NCBI GenBank assembly: GCA_013140765.1
Contig: JABFSE010000012.1
Span: 36,948-100,947, forward strand
Reading direction: 5' to 3'
Origin: Sulfuriferula sp.
GTDB lineage: Bacteria; Pseudomonadota; Gammaproteobacteria; Burkholderiales; Sulfuriferulaceae
Length of the DNA: 64,000 bases
Below are positions 19,313 through 28,401 of the stretch, piece by piece (the stretch's first letter is position 1; each line of letters starts with the position of its first letter). The notes under the pieces were generated by a model. That model saw nothing but the letters and a program-made list of their open reading frames with translations. It had not been told where the DNA came from and searched no databases. Made by a program: the position numbers and the translations under genes.

Positions 19313-19809
19313 GGCAATATCACCCGCGTTATCAACTGCATAGTTACTATCCCGCCGACAAAAAACAACAACCCCGCCAACACGCTACCCAAATTCATCA
19401 TGGGAATACCCGTAATTACATGCCCACTGGTACAACCGCCCGCTATCCGTGCGCCTATCCCCATAATCAACCCGCCACAGAACAGCACCACTATGCGCCA
19501 GCTTAAATCGGCTGGCAATATCGCATCGTAAGCCTTACCCATAGTAAAATCAGGCACATAAACACCAGGATGAGCAATCATCGCCGCAAGAAAGCCGCCC
19601 AAAACGATGCCTAAAACGAACCATAACCGCCAATGATTATGGGTGTAGTCTGCCTGCCTGAAAAAATCCAGCTTAGACACGCTAGACAACAAATTACCGT
19701 AAGCACGAGAAACCCCTAACTGCTTGCCCGTAATCCAATAAAACGCCACCATCAGCACGCCTATTCCAGCACCTGCTAACCATGATGGCCAAATAACAAC
19801 TGCGTGCAT
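19309..19809 (-). CDS. YeeE/YedE-family half transporter, first subunit
   Basis: A 166-residue membrane protein with about four to five segments. The family signature GARIAGGCTSGHVITG contains the conserved Cys thought to shuttle sulfur compounds across the membrane. The gene lies 73 nt downstream of the SoxB-like gene at 19883, with a GGGGAG ribosome site before its ATG. It is coupled to the second half by an ATGA overlap. Likely substrates are thiosulfate or a sulfane-sulfur carrier; this is inferred from the family and the neighbours. Confidence 0.88.
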   Translation of the reverse strand: MHAVVIWPSWLAGAGIGVLMVAFYWITGKQLGVSRAYGNLLSSVSKLDFFRQADYTHNHWRLWFVLGIVLGGFLAAMIAHPGVYVPDFTMGKAYDAILPADLSWRIVVLFCGGLIMGIGARIAGGCTSGHVITGIPMMNLGSVLAGLLFFVGGIVTMQLITRVILP

Positions 19810-19882
19810 ACTATGCTCCCCATTGATTGATATTAGTATGTGAGACCTTGAACACTACGACCATATATACCTATTGACGCGC

Positions 19883-21640
19883 TTAATAATTCGGTTGCAC
19901 CACGCCTTTTAATGGCTGAATTTCCTTACTTGCCGAAATCGCATTAGGCAGTGGCGACATTAAATGCACCCGATTTAACCTTGGATTAACGGTATGGTCA
20001 GGCAACATATACAGGTAATACGCGACGACATCCGTTGCATCTAAAATACCGCCATCTTTATCCTTCAGCACGTTAATATCCCAGGCTTTATGGCGGTTAA
20101 TCATATTAGGATTATCTACGTACCAATAGCCACCGACGGTATAAAGTTTTTCCATATCAATCAAACCACTGCCATCTAGGCGTATGTTGTTGACACGATT
20201 ACCGTAGGATTTTTTAGGGTCTAATTCATAGCTCAGTCCAGAAAAAGCAATTTGCCAACCACCACCCCACCAACCCACATATGGCGATAGCGAGGAGTCA
20301 GCACCGCGCTCTAACATCCAACGTATGTCATCACCGGACAGCTTGCCACAAGCGACTTGCGGGCCTATAGGAATATAGTGATAAATATCTTCTAGCTTAA
20401 TTGGACCAGGAGCAATATGCGTACCGTAGCGGAAGCCCCGCATCAAGCCCAAATCAGCATGACAAGCCTCACGAAAAGCATCCGCAATAAAATCATGTGA
20501 CGAACCCTCTATCACCGCATTCATACCACTAGACCCTGCAAAGTTAGAACGATGTAGCGCGACTTTTGTAAAACCGATCACGCTATCTATAGGCGTGCGC
20601 AATATCGCCGCGTTAATTGGATTAACGTGGGTGACAAAACCTGCTTTAACAAAAGGCTTGCGTATTTCTTCTATTTTCGCAGCAATGACGGGATCAGGCT
20701 GGTTATTTTTAGTGGTAATTCTATGTTGCTTCCAACTATAACCCGTCATCTTGCCATTACTAACATGGGCAGTCAGTTCACCTAATACCGTACCGTCTTG
20801 CCCCTCTTCAACCAAGATAGTGCCTGACTTTGCCACCAATTCTTTACGCGACTCTTCGTGCATATCAGACGACAGGACGATGTCTATACCGGGGATAGTT
20901 TCGGCAATTTCCAAATTTGCGCCCAAACCGCGCTCTGAAATCAACACGATTAAATCCACTTTATGTTTATTACGTAACAACGGCACTGCGGCGGCCACTT
21001 CAAATTCACCGGGTGTCATGGTAAAGCCATCCATCACCCGTGTACTCACGGCTTGCGGACCACGGTCGGCTGTCAAACCAATAATCCCCACCCGCACACC
21101 ATTGACATCTTTAATCATGTACGGTTTCAAGACCCGCTGCCCAGCTTGCTTGGCATAGCGCGTTTCAGGAAAACCATACAGGGTTGAATAATATAAATTG
21201 GCTGATAATGCGTTCCAATTTGCCAACGGCTTATCACCTGCAAATAGCTCACGAAAACGCTCAGTGCCGTATAAATAATCCCAATTACCAGGGTTAAATG
21301 CGTCTATTTTGAACAAGTTCAAAATATCAACCATCGCCTGCCCGCGTGTGTATAAGGCTTCGGCTGACCCTTGTATGGTATCGCCGCCGTTAATCAACAA
21401 GGCATTGGGATGTTCTTTGCGGATTTTTTTGACTTGGTCATATACATACGCCAAACCACCCATCATCTGCCCTTGATCAGGGTCACCCTCACGCATATTA
21501 GGGCGCGGAATTAAATGCCCGTGCAAATCGCCCATATGGATGAACGTCACATCACCGCTCCCTGCTGCATTTGCACTCACAGGGGCTATCAGCGTAGCAA
21601 TACAGATGCTGATTATTTTTGTTTTAAGCTGTCTAAACAT
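19883..21640 (-). CDS. SoxB-like metallohydrolase, paralogue 1
   Basis: A 585-residue exported protein of the 5'-nucleotidase/SoxB superfamily with a signal peptide ending near VSANA-AG. The metallophosphatase motifs are HMGDLHGHL, NGGDTIQGSAEALYTRG and GNWDYLYG. The GGDT-QGS-AL-TRG string and the Trp in GNWDY resemble SoxB (GHWEFTYG) more than nucleotidases (GNHEFDYG). Two ligand positions differ: the usual SH(L/N)G is SERG, and the usual GHTH is SDMH. SoxB removes sulfate from SoxYZ carriers, but no SoxYZ is seen here, so the substrate is open. The start at 21640 (MFRQLK) gives a normal signal peptide; the frame extends to 21688. Confidence 0.85.
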   Translation of the reverse strand: MFRQLKTKIISICIATLIAPVSANAAGSGDVTFIHMGDLHGHLIPRPNMREGDPDQGQMMGGLAYVYDQVKKIRKEHPNALLINGGDTIQGSAEALYTRGQAMVDILNLFKIDAFNPGNWDYLYGTERFRELFAGDKPLANWNALSANLYYSTLYGFPETRYAKQAGQRVLKPYMIKDVNGVRVGIIGLTADRGPQAVSTRVMDGFTMTPGEFEVAAAVPLLRNKHKVDLIVLISERGLGANLEIAETIPGIDIVLSSDMHEESRKELVAKSGTILVEEGQDGTVLGELTAHVSNGKMTGYSWKQHRITTKNNQPDPVIAAKIEEIRKPFVKAGFVTHVNPINAAILRTPIDSVIGFTKVALHRSNFAGSSGMNAVIEGSSHDFIADAFREACHADLGLMRGFRYGTHIAPGPIKLEDIYHYIPIGPQVACGKLSGDDIRWMLERGADSSLSPYVGWWGGGWQIAFSGLSYELDPKKSYGNRVNNIRLDGSGLIDMEKLYTVGGYWYVDNPNMINRHKAWDINVLKDKDGGILDATDVVAYYLYMLPDHTVNPRLNRVHLMSPLPNAISASKEIQPLKGVVQPNY

Positions 21641-21666
21641 CGATATATCCAATATAACCAGCGTCT

Positions 21667-22089
21667 TTAAGGACGCACGTAAGACCAACCCAGCTTTTGT
21701 TTTTCCATGATTTCAACTACGCCTGACGGCACGTAACTGACATCACGCAACATGTCCGAAGGGCGCAACTTAGCCGCACGCATAGAATAATCACAAACAA
21801 CAATACGAATACCGTTGTATTTTTCCTGCTTCACCCGTTCAGGAATAGGTTTAGGCGCGTAGTATTTCAGCGTTTGCACACCAGGGCCGAACACCACAAT
21901 TTCAACTTCCACATTAGGCGCACCATACTGCGCTTGGACAAATTTAGCCGCATTCAAGGCAGAATTAAGCTGCTCTATACTGTCTTCGCTGACTTGAATT
22001 AACAAGTGTTCTTTCACTTGCTCAGCGGCATGTCCGACTAAACTCATGCTTGCCAACAGCAACGCCAATCCCAATGATTTTAATTTCAT
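21667..22089 (-). CDS. Periplasmic DsrE-superfamily protein
   Basis: A 140-residue protein with a Sec signal (MKLKSLGLALLLASMSLVGHA). The mature part has the DsrE pattern: HLLIQVSED near the start, VEIVVFGPGV in the middle, and a conserved Cys in IRIVVCDYSMRAAKL, a position used for sulfur binding in DsrE/TusA partners. Most DsrE proteins are cytoplasmic, so an exported version suggests sulfane-sulfur handling in the periplasm. It lies 18 nt after sulP and 26 nt before the SoxB-like gene. Confidence 0.87.
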   Translation of the reverse strand: MKLKSLGLALLLASMSLVGHAAEQVKEHLLIQVSEDSIEQLNSALNAAKFVQAQYGAPNVEVEIVVFGPGVQTLKYYAPKPIPERVKQEKYNGIRIVVCDYSMRAAKLRPSDMLRDVSYVPSGVVEIMEKQKLGWSYVRP

Positions 22090-22107
22090 CTTAATTTCTC
22101 CTCTTAA

Positions 22108-23838
22108 TCAAACTGTATGCGCGTTCAACGTTGTATCCACGGGAGCGGCAGATTTAACGCGCCCACTACAATAAATATAATCTTTACCAATCGTTGCTTC
22201 TAAAATTTGCGCCACTTGTACATCGCCCGTCAGCACACCTTCACGCACCCACAAACTTAACTGGTAACCATTTTTCTTACGTTTCACAGCCTCTTGTGCA
22301 ATCACCTCGGCCGCCGCAACGTCCACGCCGTTGAGATACTCGCCCATGACCACCAAATTAGCTTTACGCATATCGTCTTTTGCTACATCCATAAACGCAC
22401 GTTCGATATTTTGTGTAGAGCCGAAGAACAAATTGCCAGAAATCGCAATGGCCGTGGTGTCATCCACCGTCATTTTTCCTGTTAAATACTGACGTTTTTC
22501 TTGCTCAAACAGCACTTCAAAGCCAGGCTTGGAAATGGTGCGTAAATAACCCGCAATAGATAAGAAAATACCTAAATAAACACCGTCATCAACACCGCTA
22601 AACAGTGTCGTCAATAAAACCAGCACAAACACTACACGCCCACCGCCTTTAATCGCGAGCAAGTGACGAATATCTTTTACTTTTACCAACGCCGCACCCA
22701 CTAAGAACAGCACCCCTGCCATCACAGGCACTGGCAAATAAGCAATTACAGGTGCGGCAACAAACACCAGCACTGCCAGCGCAAATGCTGAAATCAAGCC
22801 TGCCAAAGGCGTTTTTGCGCCAGCCTCTATGTTAGCCGCACTGCGATTAAACGAACCGCAGCTGGTAAAGCAGGATAAGAAACTCCCTGCCACATTAGAT
22901 AAACCCTGCCCGATAACTTCTTGGTTAATATCCAAGCCCTGCTGACCTGATTTAGCCGCCATGGATCGCGCAATCACAGACGACTGCATTAGACCCAACA
23001 CTGCCATACCCATCGCCGCAGGATAAGCAAAGTTAGCAAACGGGCCAAAGTTCTCAGGTGAAAAATCAGGGGCAGAGAACGGCACTGCAGTAAATTTCAT
23101 GTAACCCAGCATATCTATATGCGCAGTTGCACTACCCACTAACATGCCCAATATCCAGGCAGTTAGCATACCAACCCCAACTGCCATAATGTAATGCGGC
23201 CACTTTGGGCGCAACCGTTTAATCAGCAAGCCTGACACCACTGTAATCACACCAACCATGACCGCATATGGATTCGCACGCGAGAAGGCAAACATAATCT
23301 GCATCAACACTTGATCCAGCGTCTCATTGAGGTTCATCACCACCCCCAAAAAGTTACCCACCTGTTGAATCACAATAATGATGCCCACACCCGTGACCAA
23401 TGCCACCATCACCGTATGTGAAAAATAATTAAACACCACGCCCAATCGCAACACACCAAATAGCAATTGCAAAATACCTGCCATAAACGTCAAGGTAATC
23501 GCATATTGCACATAATCAGGTGAGCCTATATTGGCAAATGGGGCTATCGTCATCGCCGTCAACACTGCCAGCGCAGTATTCGGTCCCGACAATGAATGCC
23601 ATGACGAACCATACAAAGCGGTAATAATGACAGGAAAAATAGCGGTATATAAACCGTATTCAGGCGGCAAACCAGCCAGCGTTGCCAGCGCAATCGCTTG
23701 TGGCAAAATCAACACACCCGCAGTAATCCCCGCGATGGTATCGTTACGCACTGTGGCGCGATCCAACAACGACCACCAAGCCATAAACGGGAATAAAGCA
23801 TTACGCACACGCGTTGATTTAAGCGTAGACTTCACCAT
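22108..23838 (-). CDS. SulP-family anion transporter with STAS domain
   Basis: A 576-residue inner-membrane permease. About 11-12 hydrophobic segments occupy residues 30-430, including the SulP signatures GVLILPQAIALATLAGLPPE and YGSSWHSLSGPNTALAVL. A shortened STAS-like domain follows (VDDTTAIAISGNLFFGST). SulP proteins carry sulfate, other oxyanions or bicarbonate. The context favours sulfate or a sulfur oxyanion, but bicarbonate is possible in an autotroph. The ATG at 23838 is chosen because GGAGG lies 7 nt upstream; the upstream cytochrome stop overlaps this region. Confidence 0.9.
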   Translation of the reverse strand: MVKSTLKSTRVRNALFPFMAWWSLLDRATVRNDTIAGITAGVLILPQAIALATLAGLPPEYGLYTAIFPVIITALYGSSWHSLSGPNTALAVLTAMTIAPFANIGSPDYVQYAITLTFMAGILQLLFGVLRLGVVFNYFSHTVMVALVTGVGIIIVIQQVGNFLGVVMNLNETLDQVLMQIMFAFSRANPYAVMVGVITVVSGLLIKRLRPKWPHYIMAVGVGMLTAWILGMLVGSATAHIDMLGYMKFTAVPFSAPDFSPENFGPFANFAYPAAMGMAVLGLMQSSVIARSMAAKSGQQGLDINQEVIGQGLSNVAGSFLSCFTSCGSFNRSAANIEAGAKTPLAGLISAFALAVLVFVAAPVIAYLPVPVMAGVLFLVGAALVKVKDIRHLLAIKGGGRVVFVLVLLTTLFSGVDDGVYLGIFLSIAGYLRTISKPGFEVLFEQEKRQYLTGKMTVDDTTAIAISGNLFFGSTQNIERAFMDVAKDDMRKANLVVMGEYLNGVDVAAAEVIAQEAVKRKKNGYQLSLWVREGVLTGDVQVAQILEATIGKDYIYCSGRVKSAAPVDTTLNAHTV

Positions 23839-23840
23839 CA

Positions 23841-24788
23841 TCAACCCTCCGTCACAGGCATAAAGATACTCATAAACATTCCTTTACGCGGATCCCACGG
23901 TCTGTCTTGCATAAAGATATGCACACAGACATCCAACGCCTCATCATCATTTAAGACGTGCGACTTACCTAGCGGCATATTTGCCTTCACAAAGCCGGCA
24001 CATGTTTTTACTTTATACATCCCTGCTCCCTTGTTATAACTATCAGGACCCGCTAGAGGTGGGAACATATAGCCTGGACGATTGGTGAATTTCTTACCCA
24101 TCAAATCATCACCATGGCAACTGGCGCAATAGGCTTTGTAATGCACTGCGCCATTAAAGGGAGACGGGTCTTCAGTTTTATCAATACGCGCAAAACCACG
24201 TCCCGCCATTAACGTCCCCGTCGGTATGCCTGTAGATAACCATTGCGCATAAACTGTCAACGCCTCAACTTCACGCGAGTCCAAAGTCGGTGCCATGCCG
24301 TTCATACTAAAACGGAAGCAATCTTGCAGGCGTTCTTGAAAGCTAATCACCTGACGGCTCTTATCGCGATACATAGGGTATAGCGGATACGCAGCCCACA
24401 ACGGTGCAGCGTGCGGCTTACGACCTTCTTGCAAGTGACAATTAGCACAATTCAAACCGTTGCCCACATAACGTTTGGCATATTCTTGCGTATTGATAAA
24501 AATGTTACGCCCCAAACGTACCTCATCTGCATACTTGCTATCATCCAAATCTTCTAATTTGGGCGGTACAAAATACTCGCCTGGTTTAATAACAGGTACT
24601 ATCGTTAGCTCATTAGGCAGACTTTCATGCGGACGCTGCATACTTACGTGCGTTTCCATAGCCTCTAATGTCGGCAAATCATCACCGCTATCAGGCGACT
24701 GCGTATCAGCCGCCACCCAAGTGCCAAACGCGATACCCGTCACAGCGACGACGGCGAGTGCATATTTATGTAATTTTGTGAATTTCAT
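23841..24788 (-). CDS. TsdA-like dihaem cytochrome c, paralogue 2
   Basis: A 315-residue exported protein with two haem sites, CANCH (114-118) and CASCH (221-225). The segments YVGNGLNCANCHLQEGRK, LQDCFRFSMNG and VKANMPLG match TsdA, the thiosulfate dehydrogenase that couples two thiosulfates into tetrathionate. Cys157 in QDCFRFSMNG corresponds to the unusual axial Cys ligand of TsdA haem 1, and Met271 in NMPLG fits a haem 2 ligand. A Sec signal ends near WVAA. It lies 12 nt after its paralogue, and its stop overlaps the sulP start region. It could instead work as a tetrathionate reductase, which some TsdA enzymes do. Confidence 0.88.
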   Translation of the reverse strand: MKFTKLHKYALAVVAVTGIAFGTWVAADTQSPDSGDDLPTLEAMETHVSMQRPHESLPNELTIVPVIKPGEYFVPPKLEDLDDSKYADEVRLGRNIFINTQEYAKRYVGNGLNCANCHLQEGRKPHAAPLWAAYPLYPMYRDKSRQVISFQERLQDCFRFSMNGMAPTLDSREVEALTVYAQWLSTGIPTGTLMAGRGFARIDKTEDPSPFNGAVHYKAYCASCHGDDLMGKKFTNRPGYMFPPLAGPDSYNKGAGMYKVKTCAGFVKANMPLGKSHVLNDDEALDVCVHIFMQDRPWDPRKGMFMSIFMPVTEG

Positions 24789-24800
24789 CTGCTCTATCCC

Positions 24801-25715
24801 TTAATTACCACCAGTAGGCGGAGCAAAAATGTTAAAGAACCAACCGAAACGCGGATCCCAAGGTCTATCTTGCAACCAGATATAGGTGCAAATATCCCAT
24901 GCTTCCATATCTGTCAACGTCCAGCCTTTACCTAAGGGCATATTCGCCTTAGAAAACTGTGCGCAACTTTTGACTGAACTCATGCCTGCACCGTGATTGA
25001 ACGAATCTTTACCCCATAAAGGTGGGAACATGTAACCATCACGATTAGTGAATTTTTGTCCCGCGCCCTCAATACCATGACAGCTTGCACAACTCTCTTT
25101 GTACAGTTTTTCACCGTTGATCGGTGTTGGGTCACGCGGTTTACCTAAACGCGCAAAACCACGGCCTGGTAGCTCTTTATTAAACGGCGCACCCGTTGAT
25201 AACCAATGCGCATACGAAGTAATGGCTTTTATTTCTGGAGAATCCAGCGTCGGCGCAATACCATTCATACTGAAGCGAAAGCAATCCTGCACTCGCTCTT
25301 CAAACGTCACCACATCACGCGTTTTATTACGAAACGCGGGATACATAGGGTAAGCCGCCCATAAAGGTCCCGCGTAGGCTTTACGCCCTTCTTGTAAATG
25401 GCAATTGCTGCAATTCAAACCATTACCCACATAACGCTTGGCGTAATGCTGCGTGTCTATAAAAATGTTACGCCCCAGCTTTACCATGTCGCCGTATTTA
25501 CTGGTGGGAATATCACCGACTTCTGGCGGCACAAAGTATTCACCTGGACTGATGGCAGGAATTTGACGTATGGCTTTTTCACGCGTCAAACCTGTAGGAA
25601 TACTCGCGCGTGCATCATAGCTGTCGATTCTGACAGGGCTGGCAGTCAACGCAGTATCAACCGCAGACGCGAGCTGACTCAGACCCAATAGCAATAAGAA
25701 ACTCAATCTTTTCAT
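24801..25715 (-). CDS. tsdA: TsdA-like dihaem cytochrome c, paralogue 1
   Basis: A 304-residue exported dihaem cytochrome with signal peptide MKRLSFLLLLGLSQLASA. Haem sites are CSNCH (102-106) and CASCH (209-213). The axial Cys candidate is Cys145 in VQDCFRFSMNG, and Met259 in KANMPLG is the likely second-haem ligand. It shares most of its length with the paralogue downstream, so the pair arose by tandem duplication. The gene directly follows a TsdB-like c4 cytochrome (1 nt gap), the usual tsdB-tsdA order. The family role is thiosulfate dehydrogenase in the periplasm. Confidence 0.88.
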   Translation of the reverse strand: MKRLSFLLLLGLSQLASAVDTALTASPVRIDSYDARASIPTGLTREKAIRQIPAISPGEYFVPPEVGDIPTSKYGDMVKLGRNIFIDTQHYAKRYVGNGLNCSNCHLQEGRKAYAGPLWAAYPMYPAFRNKTRDVVTFEERVQDCFRFSMNGIAPTLDSPEIKAITSYAHWLSTGAPFNKELPGRGFARLGKPRDPTPINGEKLYKESCASCHGIEGAGQKFTNRDGYMFPPLWGKDSFNHGAGMSSVKSCAQFSKANMPLGKGWTLTDMEAWDICTYIWLQDRPWDPRFGWFFNIFAPPTGGN

Positions 25716-25716
25716 C

Positions 25717-26484
25717 TTATTGTTGACCTTTTACCGTCAATGAACGATTGGCATAATAAGCAGCCACATTCAGTTTATCCGCATCGGTAAGCTGATCTGC
25801 CACGGCTTTCATCAACCCCAAATTATCATTATCACGCTGACCTTGTTGCCATTTATTGATTTGATTGACGATATAAATTGAAGGTTGCCCCGCCAATGGT
25901 GGAAAATCAGCACCAAAACCCTCACCATCAGGCGCGTGGCAGGATACGCAAGCAGGCAAGCCGTATTCAGCTTTACCACGCAAAGCCAAATCTTGACCAC
26001 GTTCCAATACTTGGTAATCAGCGGCTACAGGTATCGCGGTATAAGACAAACTGGCGTAATAAACTGCTAAATTATGTATATCAGCAACACTCAATTGTTT
26101 AGCAATCGGGCTCATAATGTCATCATGTCGCAAACCAGGGCTGAATACCGTCAAATCCGAATATATCCTAGGTGTTTTGCTATAGTCTTTAGCAACAGCT
26201 TCTATTGCCACACCTGCTGGCGGCAATTCACGGGCCAAGTCTTTTAATTGTTTTTCAATATATCCCGCATTTAATCCCGCTAACCGAGGATAACCAGCCG
26301 CCGCAATGCCTTCGCCATGCGCACCATGACAGGCAACGCAACCTGGTATCGCATCACGTCCTTTTTCAGCCAGTTTTTGTCCTGCTTGTATTGCCGCTTG
26401 GTTGGCTTTCTCTTCTTTGCTGTCGCACCCAGACAAAGCAACAACCATCGCGCCCAATGCCACAATGAGCGATTTCTTAAACAT
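25717..26484 (-). CDS. TsdB-like c4-type dihaem cytochrome lipoprotein
   Basis: A 255-residue dihaem cytochrome with haem motifs CVACHGAHGEG and CVSCHAPDGEG, two similar domains (each with YPRLAGLNAGYI or FPPLAGQPSIYI) typical of cytochrome c4. The N-terminus MFKKSLIVALGAMVVALSGC ends in a lipobox, so it is probably membrane anchored. In several bacteria a c4 cytochrome, TsdB, is encoded next to TsdA and accepts its electrons; the 1-nt spacing to the TsdA-like gene supports that role. The start at 26484 gives a typical lipoprotein signal; an ATG at 26517 has a slightly better ribosome site. Confidence 0.88.
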   Translation of the reverse strand: MFKKSLIVALGAMVVALSGCDSKEEKANQAAIQAGQKLAEKGRDAIPGCVACHGAHGEGIAAAGYPRLAGLNAGYIEKQLKDLARELPPAGVAIEAVAKDYSKTPRIYSDLTVFSPGLRHDDIMSPIAKQLSVADIHNLAVYYASLSYTAIPVAADYQVLERGQDLALRGKAEYGLPACVSCHAPDGEGFGADFPPLAGQPSIYIVNQINKWQQGQRDNDNLGLMKAVADQLTDADKLNVAAYYANRSLTVKGQQ

Positions 26485-26571
26485 AGCTTGATCTCTATTT
26501 GCAGTTTGAAATTTCATATTCTTCACTTCTTTAATTGAACTATATGACACACCCGTCTCCCCTACATACAT

Positions 26572-28383
26572 CTATTCTGCCCCCACACCCACGCCTTTAA
26601 GTGGTTGTACGAACTCATTCACTGGCCACATTTTCGTTTGATGCACGTCCTCAACATCATGCCGATTTTGTTTGCCTATCAAACCATTTTTTAAGCCATA
26701 AATGAACAAATCTGCCGCTGTCCAGGGTCTATTAGTGTCTGGATTGATGAGTGACTCAACTGATTCAAACTCATCATAACTGCATAAAGTGGTGTCCGCT
26801 TTACTGTCAAAAGGTCGCGCACAACCTGTGACTGTCACTAGCTCATCAGGCAATAATGGTCTGGCTTCATCTTTTAATTGCATGTCCAGCACACGACTAC
26901 CATTAGGACGCGCCAAATCTAATTTTATTTTCAAACCTGACCAGCCGTCAGCCCAGCCACCCGACTGCTGGGCGATGTCCGTAGAAAACACACTAGTCAA
27001 ATTATATTCAACGACTTTACGCAAACCTGCGCCTGTAATCGAGCCAGTCGCTACCATATAAGGCACGGGGAAGTAGCGATACACATCCTCTAAGGTAATC
27101 GCCCCATTCGCAATGGTGTTGTCTTCTAATGGTGTGCCTGCAACAAAAACGGGGCTATCAAAGCGAAAGCCTGGCGTAATAGCGACTTGGGTTTTACCTA
27201 CTTTACGCATCACATCAGCCATGGCATCATTGAATGTGCTTTCCAGTGCATTATGTCTATCCAACGGCGAACTGGTATAGCCCACGACGGTATCTATAGA
27301 CTGTGTGAGTCGCACATTAGCCGCCATGCTCGGCAGTTTGATATTGACGTTATTACCTAAGAAAGGCGCACGTGCGACCGCAACCAAGGATTTCATATTG
27401 CTATCTTCCGCAATTTTGGTATCCACATCATACAAATGCCAATCACGCGCAACGACACGATTATTTTTAACGGTGATATTCATGCGTCCTAAATACGCAC
27501 CATCACCACCCGCCTCAACCACCAACGCACCACTACTGCTAGTCAGCGGTTTGCGTACCACTTCATGCGTGTGCGCAGAAAAGAACACATCGACCAAATC
27601 TGTAGGAATCGTATTAGCCAGTGAATAATCTTTCTGTATCCCCAACTCACTCATGACCACCACAATTTGTGCACCTTGCGCACGTAATTCAGCCGCATGT
27701 TTTTGAATCAAATTAGCGTAGGTCTTAGTGTCATAATCAAGAAACTTCAACCCAAACGCCAGCATAGGGTGCATACGTGGCACGATGTCTGAGGTAATAC
27801 CGACAAAACCGACCTTAACCCCAGCCACTTCTTTCATCATCGTCGGCGGCATGAGGTAATCACCACGACGGAAGAACGGCAAAGTGATTTTCAAATTAGC
27901 GGCTAAATTTGGGTAATTAACCCGCTTTACCGTGCCATCGGTAAACAATCCCATAGACTTCAATGGACCATATCGCGTGCGCGTCACTATCGGTCCGTAG
28001 GCATAATCCCAGTTCCCAACGACACCCACATCCACACCCAACGCACTCATAGGATCAACTATTGCGTTACCATTGGTAAACAATGCCTCAACACCACCAT
28101 GATAAGTATCACCGATATTCATCAAGATATTGTTAGGATATTGCTTACGCACCTGCTTAATCAACGTCGCTAAACGCGCCATACCACCGCGCTGCTCTAA
28201 TTTCTCACGCTCACCATAACGCACCAATTCTGGGTGTGTCGTTAAATGGGCGTGTAAATCATTCAGGTGGATAAACGTCACCACTTTCACATCCGTATTC
28301 GCAATATCTGCCGCCCACGCGATAGGCGCAGTTACACTTAACAGCATCAACAGCACAGTAGCGGACAAATAGTGTTTTAACAT
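26572..28383 (-). CDS. SoxB-like metallohydrolase, paralogue 2
   Basis: A 603-residue exported protein with signal peptide MLKHYLSATVLLMLLSVTAP. The metallophosphatase motifs are HLNDLHAHL, NIGDTYHGGVEALFTNG, GNWDYAYG and SAHTHEV. As in paralogue 1, GNWDY carries the SoxB-like Trp and the usual SH-G ligand position is SELG. Unlike paralogue 1, the AHTH pair is intact. Both end with a similar LKGV segment (EFVQPLKGVGVG and EIQPLKGVVQPNY), so they are related. The substrate is unknown; a sulfur-bearing ester or conjugate is inferred from the neighbours. It sits between the LolA-like gene and the TsdB-like gene. Confidence 0.85.
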   Translation of the reverse strand: MLKHYLSATVLLMLLSVTAPIAWAADIANTDVKVVTFIHLNDLHAHLTTHPELVRYGEREKLEQRGGMARLATLIKQVRKQYPNNILMNIGDTYHGGVEALFTNGNAIVDPMSALGVDVGVVGNWDYAYGPIVTRTRYGPLKSMGLFTDGTVKRVNYPNLAANLKITLPFFRRGDYLMPPTMMKEVAGVKVGFVGITSDIVPRMHPMLAFGLKFLDYDTKTYANLIQKHAAELRAQGAQIVVVMSELGIQKDYSLANTIPTDLVDVFFSAHTHEVVRKPLTSSSGALVVEAGGDGAYLGRMNITVKNNRVVARDWHLYDVDTKIAEDSNMKSLVAVARAPFLGNNVNIKLPSMAANVRLTQSIDTVVGYTSSPLDRHNALESTFNDAMADVMRKVGKTQVAITPGFRFDSPVFVAGTPLEDNTIANGAITLEDVYRYFPVPYMVATGSITGAGLRKVVEYNLTSVFSTDIAQQSGGWADGWSGLKIKLDLARPNGSRVLDMQLKDEARPLLPDELVTVTGCARPFDSKADTTLCSYDEFESVESLINPDTNRPWTAADLFIYGLKNGLIGKQNRHDVEDVHQTKMWPVNEFVQPLKGVGVGAE

Positions 28384-28401
28384 GGTGACGAATACCTTAG
28401 C

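Noticed and set aside
19883..28383. Calling the two SoxB-like proteins canonical SoxB
   Set aside because: The motifs GNWDY, SExG and (in copy 1) SDMH differ from true SoxB, and no SoxYZ partner is visible, so only SoxB-like is supported.
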